Part shown: piece by piece, positions 23,529 through 33,790 of the stretch | Layout of the letters: every line of letters starts with the position of its first letter | How positions within the stretch are numbered: the first letter of the stretch is position 1 | DNA from: Opisthocomus hoazin | Lineage: Eukaryota; Chordata; Aves; Opisthocomiformes; Opisthocomidae | Assembly (NCBI RefSeq): GCF_030867145.1 | Contig: NC_134414.1 | Coordinates: 18,060,518-18,124,517, forward strand | DNA: 64,000 bases | Direction: 5' to 3' | The notes under the pieces: model-generated | The model's input: the letters and a program-made list of their open reading frames with translations, nothing else | What the model was told of the DNA's origin: nothing | Database searches by the model: none | Program-made: the position numbers and the translations under genes

Positions 23529-24663
23529 TGTTTTGGTTTGGCCTGGAGAAATGCCAGGTGCCCACCAAAACCGCTCTGTCACTCCCGCTCCTCAGCTGGA
23601 CAGGGGAGAGGAAATGTGATGAAAGGCTCGAGGGTGGAGATAAGGACAGGGAGAGATCACTCACCAATTGCTGTCACAGACAAAACAGACTGAACTTGGG
23701 GAAAAAAGGGAGTTTAATTCATCACCAATCATATCAGAGTAGGATAGCGAGAAATAAAACCAGATCTTAAAACACCTTCCCCCCACCCGTCCCTTCTGCC
23801 CGGGCTCAACTTCACTCCCGTTTCTCTCCCTCCTCCTCCCAAGCAGCCCAGGGGGACGGGGAATGGGGGCTGTGGTCAGTTCATCCCACGTTGTCTCTGC
23901 CACTCCTTCCTGCTCAGGGGGAGGACTCCTCACACTCTGCCTCTGCTCCAGCGTGAGGTCCTTCTCACAGGAGACAGTTCTCCACAAACGTGAGTCCTTC
24001 CCATGGGCTGCAGCTCTTCACGACCTGCCCCAGCGTGGGTCCCTTCCACAGGGCACAGTCCTTCAGGAACAGGCTGCTCCAGCGTGGGTCCCCCACAGGG
24101 TCACAAGCCCTGCCAGCAAACCTGCTCCAGCGTGGGCTCCTCTCTCCACAGGTCCGCAGGTCGTGCCAGGAGCCTGCTCCAGCACGGGGCTCCCCACGGG
24201 GTCACAGCCTCCTTTGGGCATCCACCTGCTGAAATGTGGGGTCCCTTCCACGGGCTGCAGGTGGACATCTGCTCCACCGTGGACCTCCATGGGCTGCAGG
24301 GGAACAACCTGCCTCACCATGGTCTTCATCACAAGCTGCAAAGGAAGGCTCTCTGCTCCAACATTTCGGGCGCCTCCTCCCCCTCCTTCTTCACTGACCT
24401 TGGTGTCTGCAGAGTTTGTTTATCACATCGTTTTGTTCCTCTCTCTAACTGCAGTCTCACTGCCAAGTATTTTTCTTCTTCCCCTTCTTAACTCTGTTAT
24501 CACAGAGGCGCTACCGCCGTCGCTGATGGGCTCAACCTTGGCCAGCAGCGGGTCTGTCATAGAGCCGGATTTATCAGACATGGTGGAAGCTTCTTGCAGC
24601 TTCTCACAGAAGCCACCCCTATAGCCCCCCGCTACCAAAACCTCGCCACGCAAACCCATAACA
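23529..24663 (-). mobile_element. Solo LTR, class II type, with 6-bp target duplication
   Basis: 1,135-base element bounded by TGTTTTGGTTTGGCC at the left and CGCAAACCCATAACA at the right (TG...CA ends). It is flanked by perfect 6-bp direct repeats CCAGGG (23,523-23,528 and 24,664-24,669). The - strand is the sense strand: it starts TGTTATGGGTTTGCG and has an ATTAAA signal (plus TTTAAT at 23,713-23,718) followed by an R/U5-like region. The 6-bp duplication suits class II (ERVK-like) elements. There is no internal gag-pol sequence. About half of it is an internal tandem repeat listed separately. The ORFs inside on both strands are by-products of that GC-rich repeat. Confidence 0.88.
23943..24365 (-). 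repeat. Imperfect minisatellite inside the LTR
   Basis: About nine degenerate units, each containing a variant of CTGCTCCAGCGTGGG followed by CCTTCCACAGGG or a similar stretch, spaced roughly 40-75 bases apart. The clearest cores start near 24,077, 24,122 and 24,173. The array occupies the U3 part of the LTR in its sense orientation. Confidence 0.75.
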
Positions 24664-27527
24664 CCAGGGGCTTGAAAATTGCTCAGGAATTATGAGTAAA
24701 TATTCTTAGAATCTGTCTCTCGTTATACCATCACACACAGTTTGGAGATAACAGGGGGATGTAATTACTCTGTGTCAGGAGCCAGGTGGTGGGAAGAATC
24801 CTGTAATTCATGAGCTTTTGAGAAACTGACTTCTTTGTACCTTTTGTTTGTGTATCTGTCTAAATGTCAAATGCTGGGAAGCTTTCTCTTTCCAGAACTG
24901 AGCAAGTCAGAGTCCATTTTTTCTTATCTTCTTTTTACTTTTAAGGTGAACATACTTGTACCAGGTAAAATTAGAAGCTGAAAACAAGATAGTTTAGTAG
25001 ACAGAATATAGGGGAAAATTGAATTTATTTTTCTTAGCTTTCTCTAAGGGCACTAAAACCCAACATATCATAGTTCAAGAATAACTTCAGTAATTCTGCC
25101 TCACATTTAAATATTGCTGTTCTGTTTTATTGTTGCCTTAAATGTCTTTTGTCACAATATTACTCAGATGTCCTGTTCTTAACATGGGAAACTGGCTTGA
25201 TAGTCAGTGCTACCAAGTAAAATCAGGTTCAAAATCATCTTTGTGCTTTGGTAAATTAATTACCAATTATCTTATATTCATTGCAACTATAAACATTATT
25301 GACAGTTGCTCTACTGTTTTATATGTGTAAAATCTATGATTATGCCACACAGGAAACAGCTGTTTTGTCAGACTGTTACTGATCTGGTCAGTGTAATAGG
25401 AACATCTGTAGTGCTCTTTGTTATGTTGACTTGGAGGAAAAATGATCTCGAAGTTAAAGAATTCAATTCTAGTTTAGATGTGACCTTCGGTAAAGTCATC
25501 TAATCTCCCTCTGTATATTTTAGTATGTATTATGTAGATTATCATATATATATTTGTATGTATTAAGTAGAGTAATGAAACTTCACACCTGTCTTGTCGA
25601 CTGTAGATGGACAGTAGGCACCAAGGAGTGGCCTTGGAAAAATGCTAAACAGAGCAGTCTGCACCAGCCAGAAGGCAAGTTAACATTTCAGCGAAGCAGA
25701 CAAACAGGTTCAGTGCTCACATTGTTCTAGTTAGCAGTGGGAATGACAGTACTGAGAGTTAGAAATGTTTTCAGCATCCTGAAATTAAGGTGCCCTTGAA
25801 TATTGAGGGCACAACTCAAAATTCTTGACCTCCTCTGGAAATCCCAGCCTGAGAGTCTAACCCTTGATGAGTCAGTTGTTTGCTTAAGATGAAGGCAAAA
25901 CACACCACTTGGTCCAGTCATAAATCAGCTTCAGAGCTGCTTCTTCAGAGGGAGAGATCATTTCTGGAAAGGTCACACATACAAACTTGGGAATATGTCC
26001 ATCCACTCACACCCTTCAGAGATTCAGATGAATGCTGGTGTGCCAGAACTGATTGGCACCAGGGTATGAGGCCAGGGTGGAGGGATGCTCTCTGCTCCCT
26101 TTAGGAAGTCTGTCCCTGCTAAATCTCACCAGGAGGGTGTGGAACACCGAAGATGAAGTGCCGTGGGCCCCACTGGCAGTACGCAAAATCAGACAGACTT
26201 CTTATGCTGATGCTTGCGTTGTGGCACTGCTATTAATCTAAGTTACGACTCTGTTATCTCACTATTTTGGGAGGAAAGACAGCACAGGTTACATGTGGCT
26301 TGCATATGCACCTCTCATAAAGTATGCTAGAAATTTTAAGCTTCACCGCAGGTCACATACCGGGTCATTGAAATAAACCCTGGCTGGAAGGAAAGCTGAG
26401 TCGGTAACGCCCCATCACATCATACAAAAGTGAAATAATCAATAAGTTCATCTTCATTTGGTATAATGTGGGTTTCCAATAAGTTTAAAGAAACTCGGAA
26501 AAACTGGTGGATGGTATAAAAGTTGCTTTGAATATATAAATTGAAGGAAAGGTATGAGGTAAAGTGCAGGAATCTGGAGAGGACTCCTAATTTCCATCTT
26601 CACGTTCAATCCTTCATTTTGCAGAATCGTAGTGCAAGAAGTCATAGCAAGAGGTGATCTAACCTGTCCTCCTTCTCTAGGATAGAATCATTATATATCT
26701 ATCTAGTTCTTTTCCAGATATCTGTGTAATGGCTTTTTTTAATTTGTTTTTTTTAAAATGAAATTCTAGTAATGGGAATTCTTCAGCTCAGGGTTTTACC
26801 AGTTCTTGGCAGTTCCAGTGCTTTGCTGTTCTAACCAATAGAGGGGTTTTCCAGCTACAGCTGAAGAGGCATAAACTTAGCTGTCTACCCGCAGGTGTCT
26901 TCATGTCAGGTATTATTTAAGGAGGGACTTTGCGGAGGTTTCGCGACAGGCAGTGGAACGTGGTGAGCCATTCGGTGCGCTCTCAGAAGCCAGTCCTGGA
27001 GCGTCTGTGGCACAAAGGTTATTTATAGACATCTAACTTTAGGTGGCTGAAGCTGAAACCCACCCCAGACACCTAATTTAAATCTCCTTTGATGCAATTT
27101 AAATCTATTTAAGTCCTTTTTGCAGTCAGCCCGGAGAACAGATTTCTCCTTTTTTGTCTCATATTTACCTTCTATGTATTATTTTCTTCTGTAGACTGAT
27201 TGACTATATTTTCTTACAAGTCATGTTTTTAGACCTTTAGTGATTGTTTCTGAATTGTCTTCAGGCAGTCCAGGCCATCACTTGCTTCAAGCAATATGCT
27301 CAAATCAGTACTCATTTGTATGACAACTTCAACTAGAATGAAAGAACCCTTTTAAAAGTTATAGATTATGTACCTCTCAATCTCTAAGTAGGATGTCGGT
27401 CTCTTTTCTGCAGTAACATGCTTGTTAACTCTGGTGAGCTTGGAGTTGTTGTCTATTATAATTCTACTTCTCTGAACTACTGTGCAACTAATTAGTCATT
27501 ACCATCCGGTATTTGTGCAACTGATTC

Positions 27528-28026
27528 ACAGAATCACAGAATCACAGAATGTTCAGGGTTGTAAGGGACCTCTGTGGGTCATCTAGTCCAACCCCCCTGC
27601 CGAAGCAGGGTCACCTACAGCAGGCTGCAGAGGACGTTGTCCAGGCGGGTTTTGAATATCTCCAGGGAAAGAGGCTCCACAAACCCTCTGGGCAGCCTGT
27701 TCCAGTGCTCCATCACCCTCAGAGGGAAGAAGTTCTTCCTCATGTTCAGACGGAACTTCCTGTGCCTCAGTTTGTGCCCATTGCCCCTTGTCCTGTCGCT
27801 GGGCACCACTGAAAAGAGCTTGGCCCCATCCTCCTGACACCCACCCTTCAGATATTTATAAGCAGTTATAACGTCCCCTCGCAGCCTTCTCTTCTTCAGG
27901 CTGAACAAGCCCAGCTCCCTCAGCCTCTCCTCGTAGGACAGATGTTCCAGTCCCCTCACCATCCTCGTAGCCCTCCGCTGGACTCTCTCCAGTAGCTCCT
28001 CATCTTTCTTGAACTGGGGAGCCCAG
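27528..28026 (-). mobile_element. CR1 LINE 3' fragment next to SH3 exon
   Basis: About 500 bases, same CR1 family as the other long copies. The plus strand begins with three CACAGAAT units and ends inside the CR1 C-terminal ORF2 region (- strand [19 protein letters not shown]). It is antisense to ARHGAP42. The 5'-truncated end lies at about 28,026, 96 bases from the acceptor of the exon at 28,122. Confidence 0.93.
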
Positions 28027-28121
28027 TTATTATTCCTTCTCTTCCCAGGTTTTAATTTCATTTCTTTATACATTTTTCCTTGTCATCTCATTTACTGCAA
28101 GCCTGTATTTTTTTTTTCCAG

Positions 28122-28201
28122 ACAAGCAAAAGCCATGTATTCCTGTAAGGCTGAGCATAGTCATGAGCTGTCTTTCCCACAGGGTGCAATATTTTCCAAT
28201 G
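28122..28201 (+). CDS. ARHGAP42: ARHGAP42 exon, first half of SH3 domain
   Basis: Completes Arg, then [20 protein letters not shown] and GAIFSN, ending one base into Val before GTAAGA. '[15 protein letters not shown]' is the SH3 'ALYDY...ELSF' segment (RT loop with acidic residues). The acceptor has a long T tract. Confidence 0.95.
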
Positions 28202-28434
28202 GTAAGATACGTTTTACATTCTCTTTTTATGTTAAAGAAAAACATAAAAAACTGAACTGTATCCACAAGATAGCAGAGCGTAATTCTGTTGTCAGCTCTC
28301 AGTTTTTGCCTTGATTTTTCAGTTGCTTTTGAATAAATACTGGCTGAATAAATGTATGAACCATATATAGGATCTTTTAACAGTGTGAATTTATTGTAAA
28401 TATATTTTGTTTGTTTGGCTGGTTTTTTTTGCAG

Positions 28435-28523
28435 TGTATCCATCAGTGGAACCAGGCTGGTTAAAAGCAACTTATGAAGGCAAAACGGGACTCGTTCCTG
28501 AGAATTATGTTGTCTTCCTCTAG
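28435..28523 (+). CDS. ARHGAP42: ARHGAP42 last coding exon, second half of SH3 and stop
   Basis: After the acceptor TTTTTTTTGCAG it completes Val and reads [19 protein letters not shown] and VPENYVVFL, then TAG at 28,521-28,523. The Trp of 'PGWLKA' and 'PENYV' are the usual SH3 residues that bind proline-rich ligands. The SH3 domain is at the very C-terminus, as in GRAF-family proteins. Confidence 0.95.
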
Positions 28524-31500
28524 TAATCTTTAGTGGACAGCAATATCTTCATGGTATCCATGGTAACAAATAATAAGCACTATGATTTTTATCTGACACA
28601 GATATGGGATCAGCCCGTTAGCTGAGTGGTAGATTTCCTTCAGACACTGCAGCTGCAGGTTACACAGCTCCCTGTCAGCAGAACAGAATGTAACGAAACA
28701 GTTAACGGCGTCTGTGCTGAAGACGGTACTCTGTGTAAATACCTTCCCTTGTTTGCAGCAGGTTGTTCTGTTCTTCTCTGATGGGTAAGGAACACTACAG
28801 CAGTGAAGTCAGAAAAGTTGCTGTTTAGCCGCAGCCCTTCATGTCCTAGGATGTTGGTCACAGAAGTGTGAAATTCAGAGGCAACGCACTCTATGACATT
28901 TCTTGCAATCTATAGTTTTTAATATGGAAAATTGTATGTTTTTCATAATGTAAGTAATGCTCCTATTGTGGTCTGAGTTCTCCCTTAGAAAAATTGATTC
29001 TAAAATTAGTCCTAATCATTTCAAAAAAGAAATGAGTTTTCCATAAATCAGAAGTTTGAACTTCTGTTAGTCATTGAGATTACAGTATGTTATAGAATTT
29101 ATGCAACTGATAGTGAAATCGGTTTATACACTGCCTGAGCAGTAAGTGCTCATTCAAGATGTGATGTGTTTAATGAATGTTTCATTCAGATACTTTTTAG
29201 ATTTATTTCCTCTTTTGTATATCAGTATAGATAATATTAACAGCTTTTATTTCTATGATACCGGTCATTGGGACAATATACTCAGTGTATCTCAGAACAA
29301 CATCTGTAGAAAACAAGGAGTTGCTGTATCTGGAAGGACTGCAGTCATGTGAAGCAAGCAGTGAAAAACAGCCGTAAGTTTTGAACCCTGAGATAAATTG
29401 TGACAGAGACCTTTTCCAACTTTTTCCTTTGCAACTAAGACAAGTGGCCTGTGAAGTAGATAATTTTATAAGCTATGAATGCTGAAAGCTCCATGTAGCA
29501 AGAAAAGTATCTAGTATTATTTCCCCTGACTTCTGCTAAACTATTTGACAAAGATTTCTCCCCTTCCACAGAATAAAAAAGCCTTATTTTCAAAGGTTTT
29601 GTAAAGACCCGTTAGTTGCTCCTGGTAGGACTGAAAAAAACCAAACTCAAAAAAACCCTGAAACTATAAGTAGCTTTCTGAATCTGAGCATCTTTCTTGC
29701 ACACCTTGAGGGAAAACATGTACTTCTTGCTGGGCTACTTATCATGCCCAACTGCAAAACAAGATATTTAAGCTCCATATTAGTAATTCTTGAGCATTAG
29801 TGCTACAGAAAGGATTTGCTGTTTCATAGACCTGTCTAGGATTAGTTCTTCCTTCAGTAACTGAAATCAATACATAAACCTTCTGTTGATTTCCAAGTTG
29901 TACGCTACTTCCAGAAAGTTTAAGAAAGAACTTCTGTTAGGACTGAAAACATCAGTTATCTTTTAATTGCATATTTTCTTTCCATAGCCTTTTTCTTGTT
30001 TAAATTAGAAAATAAGATTTATTGCCAACATAAAGCAGCAGATCAGAACCTTCTTTACTTGTATGTAGTGCAGGATTTCTGCAGAGCAACTCTGTGTTGG
30101 AATTCAGGCTGGTGGCAGAAGCCTGCAGGATGCTTCTCCTCGCTAATTGAAGCATCAAGTGGTGATCAGGGAAGGAGAGAGGCTGTAAGAGCATCCTCCC
30201 AAAAACGGTCCAGCTTTGCAGAGGGGGAGTCTGGATACGACTGGCTGCAGCACAGACCCCATGAATCAGTGACCAAGTGATGTGGGTTCTTTCTTCACTC
30301 TGAAGTTTTCACGTAAGTCTCAGACCGTGTTTCACTTCACCGTAAGACCAGACCGTGTTCAGCGCATTGTGATGAAGGGTGGTTCCAGGCATTGTCGCAG
30401 GCAGTGCAGGCAGACACGTGTGTGCGCATCGGGTTTGCCCAAAACAGATGTGAAAGGAAATGCAGAGAAGGTTTTTTCTCACCAGAATGAGCCTTTTTTA
30501 TTCTTAAGGCAAGCCAGGATTTCTTAGCGTAAGCTATGCCTGAAACTGCGATTGCCCTGAGATCAACATGGTTTTTGTTGTGTTTTTGCTGTATTTCACA
30601 ATCCAGAATTGCAGGATGCCAAAGGGCTTACCTCTGGTGACCCTCCCAGGAGCGCTGCTGCAGGCAAAAAGGAGCAGAAGGGGAGGCAGAGCTTTGGGCA
30701 GGGACTGGAAGCCCAGCACACGTCTCGTGCAGGCAGAGAAATGCCTGTGAAACGGTCTGGGGGAAAAAACCCACTTCTGTCTATTGCACTGGGGTCAGTG
30801 CCAAACGGACCCTTGCCCAGCATCCTTTGGTGACCTTCTGTGCCTCTTAGGAGGAATTTAATAGCTGTGAAGTTCTTGAGGAACAGTTAAATAGAAAATG
30901 CTTGTTCTTACTTGCTTTGCATTGGCCTGATTTAAAAAGAAAGGGAAAAAACGCTCACCTTAGGTAGTCTCACAGCCTGTGTCTGTGTCTGGCTGTTCTC
31001 CAGTGTTGTGTTTTGAAACCGGGTGATCTGAGGGCACACTAGAGGACTCAAAGATGCTAAGTCCGTTAAACCATTTGTAAAAATGCCAAGTTCAGTTGCA
31101 TCTTAAGTAAGTGGAGTCTGTAAGTGCTGAGGGAAGGCTGTAGAAAGACCTGTGGAGGAGAGGTGTTCTGTCTATTCCTACACGTTCACCTCACGTTAGA
31201 CACAAAATTGGATTGCGGAAGATGGCTTCATAGGAAACTGGATCCCTTTCATGCTGCTGCTCGCAAAACAAATCTGTGTTTTCCTCTGTAAGACTCTGCG
31301 CTTTTTCAGGTCCCTCTTCTGAACCTGCCATGACGATCACATAAACTATTTTAAAGTTGCTTTGCTTTAAAATGGCATTTCCATCTGAAAAAGGTTATGC
31401 CCATTCTTAATTACAGTTAACCACTCACTCTTAGTGGGATGAGTAGGTTTTTTAATTCTTTGAAATATTTTATGTTTTCTCTGTTCCTCTCTCCTGCGGT

Positions 31501-33584
31501 ACGTGACATGCACTTTCTGTATAATCTCCCTGCTGGGCTGTGGGTGCCCCAGCTCTTCCCTGACTTTCCAGGAGGGAGCTGATCCCTACACGAAGCTGTA
31601 CAACAAACTGGAAGGTGGAGTAACTAGGTGTTCAGAGACCGAAATGGAGGAGAGGGCAGCCCTGAAGCTTGTCTAATGATGATACTCGCAGGCCTGACCA
31701 CAAGTTCCTTCTGGTAATTGCGAAGGATCACAATTCCATATAGCATTTAAATGCAGATGCAATACTTTGATAGTGCCTTATCAGGAAATTAGGCAAGCTG
31801 AACTAAATTAGTTCACAGTATTGATTTACTGTTTTTTATGAAAGTCATATTCACTCTACAAGCAAAGGTTGCGTAATCTTTTTTAATTATAGTTACTGTT
31901 ATCCTTCTTAAAAGGATGCAGCAGTTTTTTTCCAGATATCACTGTGGAACTCAAGGTAGATGACACCTTGTGATTGCTGTTTGTCCTGTGGAAATAATGT
32001 CTGTACCCACAGCTGACGGAATTAGCCATGATTTTAATTTGTTGAACCTTTTGATACATGTTGCAGCACAACATGAATCAAATTAATAGTGTGAAGGACT
32101 GATATATTGTATGATAAATATGTAAAGTATATTAATATTTTATATTCACACTTTTTATTAATGATTATAAAGATTAAAAAATATTTTTGGTGTAATTCTT
32201 ATGAGTTCAGTATTAAAATGTACTTGCCATATTTTGGCATTTAGAGTTCTATGTAACAAAACTCTTAAATTAAACCATAGCTATCACTTATGTCCCTAAC
32301 TAATCTATAAAGTCCATTGTTCGATTATTTCTGGAAAAAAGTGATTTGCTGAGAGCGCTATTCTATCATAGTAATAGTAACTTATTTTCCCTTTTATATA
32401 TTTTCTGGTGCTAATCTCTGTTCTTTGCCTGTAATTGGATTGAATTGTAATGTGCCTTTAGGAGAGACACGTTAGGAGAGGAAAAGTTGCAAAATTCAGC
32501 AGTTCAGAACAATAATTACAAAAAACAAAAAAGAAGTATTGTATGGCAGTAATTGGATTGGGTTTTGTTACATTTCTCCACTGGTTTATTTTCTACTTAA
32601 TAAGATTGCATCAGAATAAGTGATGAAACCAAAAAGCACATTGTTCTTCATACTTTTTTTCCTGAGGCAGCAGTTTGTGCAATTTTGGATTGAGCAGCAA
32701 GAAGAGAAATCCCAGCAGGGGAGCGCATCCTCCAGACTGGGGTGGATCTTCTCGGCTGATGGGAACTCGCAAAGCTCTCGTGAAGTCAAAGTGAAGTCAC
32801 CTTTGGCAATGTATAGTGAGGGTGCGCTGGCCAGAAGCCCCCAGAAAGTAAACAGAATGTTCTGTTAGGGGGTAACACGTGATGCGGCGTGGCATTATCC
32901 TTGCTTTCAGCAAGGAGCCCTGTGTGAATCGTTGAGTGACCAGAGACGGAGCGGTGGGCAGCGCTCGGTGTCGCTCTCTGTGGTCGCGCCGCCCTGAGAG
33001 CCGCTGCTGCCGCGGCCCTGCCAGTTGCTGCTCCTGCAAAGGTCCGGCTGCTGGTCAGGCCGTTTCAGTACACGTCGGGAGGTCTCTTTTCTCTGGAGAA
33101 GATTTTGCGTGGGCTTTGGGAGTTTGCTTTGTTTTGTTTTAATAAGGTGCTTGGTATATCCAAACAGCTGCTGATTCAGTGTTGTAATTCAGTCACTGAA
33201 GATCACAGCATTGTTTTCCTTGTCCTGTATGTGGCAGTATTTAATAAGCCATTGGATTATCCTTGTTGTTTTAAGCATAAGGAATGGTGCTTCAACCCTT
33301 GGATGCCTCAGCTGAAAGCTGTTCTGCATCTGAGCTTTTTTGCAGGAGTTTTATTGGGAATTGTCATTAAAGTTCCGGCACTAAAGATGGCACCATGATC
33401 TCAGCGCTACAAGAGTTTCTGTTACAGCGAAGGGCAAAGCAGCTGAAGAGGGCACATGGATAGTTTCAATTTTCAATCATATTTATGACCGTTTCGGAGG
33501 TATTAGAGTTTATAGGGGTTACTTTAGATATTATATGGTATTTTAATAGGAAAGTATATACAATCAATAACTATATATATATTT

Positions 33585-33590
33585 AATAAA
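33585..33590 (+). terminator. ARHGAP42: Possible proximal poly(A) signal of ARHGAP42
   Basis: AATAAA within ATTTAATAAAGTCC, followed about 30 bases later by TGTTTATTTTGTAGTGTGG, a GT-rich stretch that fits a downstream element. Confidence 0.4.
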
Positions 33591-33771
33591 GTCCTACTAA
33601 ATTATCTATTGAACTCTCTGTTTATTTTGTAGTGTGGTTTCAATAATTACCTGCACTCTGTATATACCTCCATGTAAATAACTGGCATGACATGCATAAG
33701 CAGACTTGCAGACATAATTCTATGTTGTACTTTACACTGTATTTCCAAAATTTGAAAAAAAAATTTTTCAA

Positions 33772-33777
33772 AATAAA
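33772..33777 (+). terminator. ARHGAP42: Poly(A) signal of ARHGAP42 (most likely)
   Basis: AATAAA followed by AAGCCTTTCTACACA (candidate CA cleavage at about 33,787-33,791) and then a GT/T-rich stretch (CTGGTGTCTTT). A 9-bp inverted repeat lies just upstream (33,751-33,772). The layout is that of a complete vertebrate poly(A) site. Confidence 0.6.
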
Positions 33778-33790
33778 AAGCCTTTCTACA

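Larger units (their letters stand above)
19221..28121 (+). other. ARHGAP42 last long intron, repeat-rich
   Basis: 8.9-kb GT-AG intron, the longest in the visible part of the gene. It holds an ERVL-type solo LTR, a second solo LTR with 6-bp duplications, an inverted TAA/TTA microsatellite and a CR1 copy ending 97 bases before the acceptor (all listed separately). Between them (about 19,930-23,015, 23,080-23,520 and 24,670-27,520) I recognise no element or exon. Confidence 0.85.
1..33790 (+). other. ARHGAP42: ARHGAP42 (GRAF3) gene, 3' half: ten coding exons and 3'UTR
   Basis: Gene-level entry. Ten exons joined at GT-AG introns with matching phases encode about 440 residues, the C-terminal half of a GRAF-family RhoGAP (human ARHGAP42 is about 874 residues). 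The family order is BAR, PH, RhoGAP, SH3; only the later part of RhoGAP, the Ser-rich linker and SH3 are here. The protein is a cytosolic GTPase-activating protein that lowers RhoA-GTP; in mammals GRAF3 limits smooth-muscle contractility and blood pressure (established knowledge). I chose ARHGAP42 over the paralogues ARHGAP26 and ARHGAP10 because the linker ([36 protein letters not shown]) matches what I recall of GRAF3, and because the convergent neighbour is PGR, as at human 11q22. The arginine-finger exon lies left of the window. Confidence 0.93.
28524..33790 (+). other. ARHGAP42: ARHGAP42 3'UTR (predicted)
   Basis: From the stop codon to a predicted cleavage site about 15 bases after the AATAAA at 33,772. 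The stretch is AT-rich with no recognisable transposon, in contrast with the introns, which fits a retained 3'UTR; GRAF-family mRNAs in mammals also have long 3'UTRs. Its end is inferred, and an earlier AATAAA at 33,585 could also be used. Confidence 0.65.

Noticed and set aside
23863..24624. A 253-codon plus-strand open frame and the opposite frames
   Set aside because: They lie wholly inside the solo LTR with its GC-rich minisatellite. Both strands are open at once and no domain is visible.
26619..26700. Possible old CR1 3' end (CAGAATCGTAG ... GAGGTGATCTAACC)
   Set aside because: The similarity to the CR1 consensus is short and interrupted; I could not support it by eye over chance.
1..28523. 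Identification of the left gene as ARHGAP26 or ARHGAP10
   Set aside because: These paralogues share the RhoGAP and SH3 pattern and also sit beside steroid receptors. The linker sequence and the PGR neighbour favour ARHGAP42, and the last-exon phases give a C-terminal half of the right length for it.
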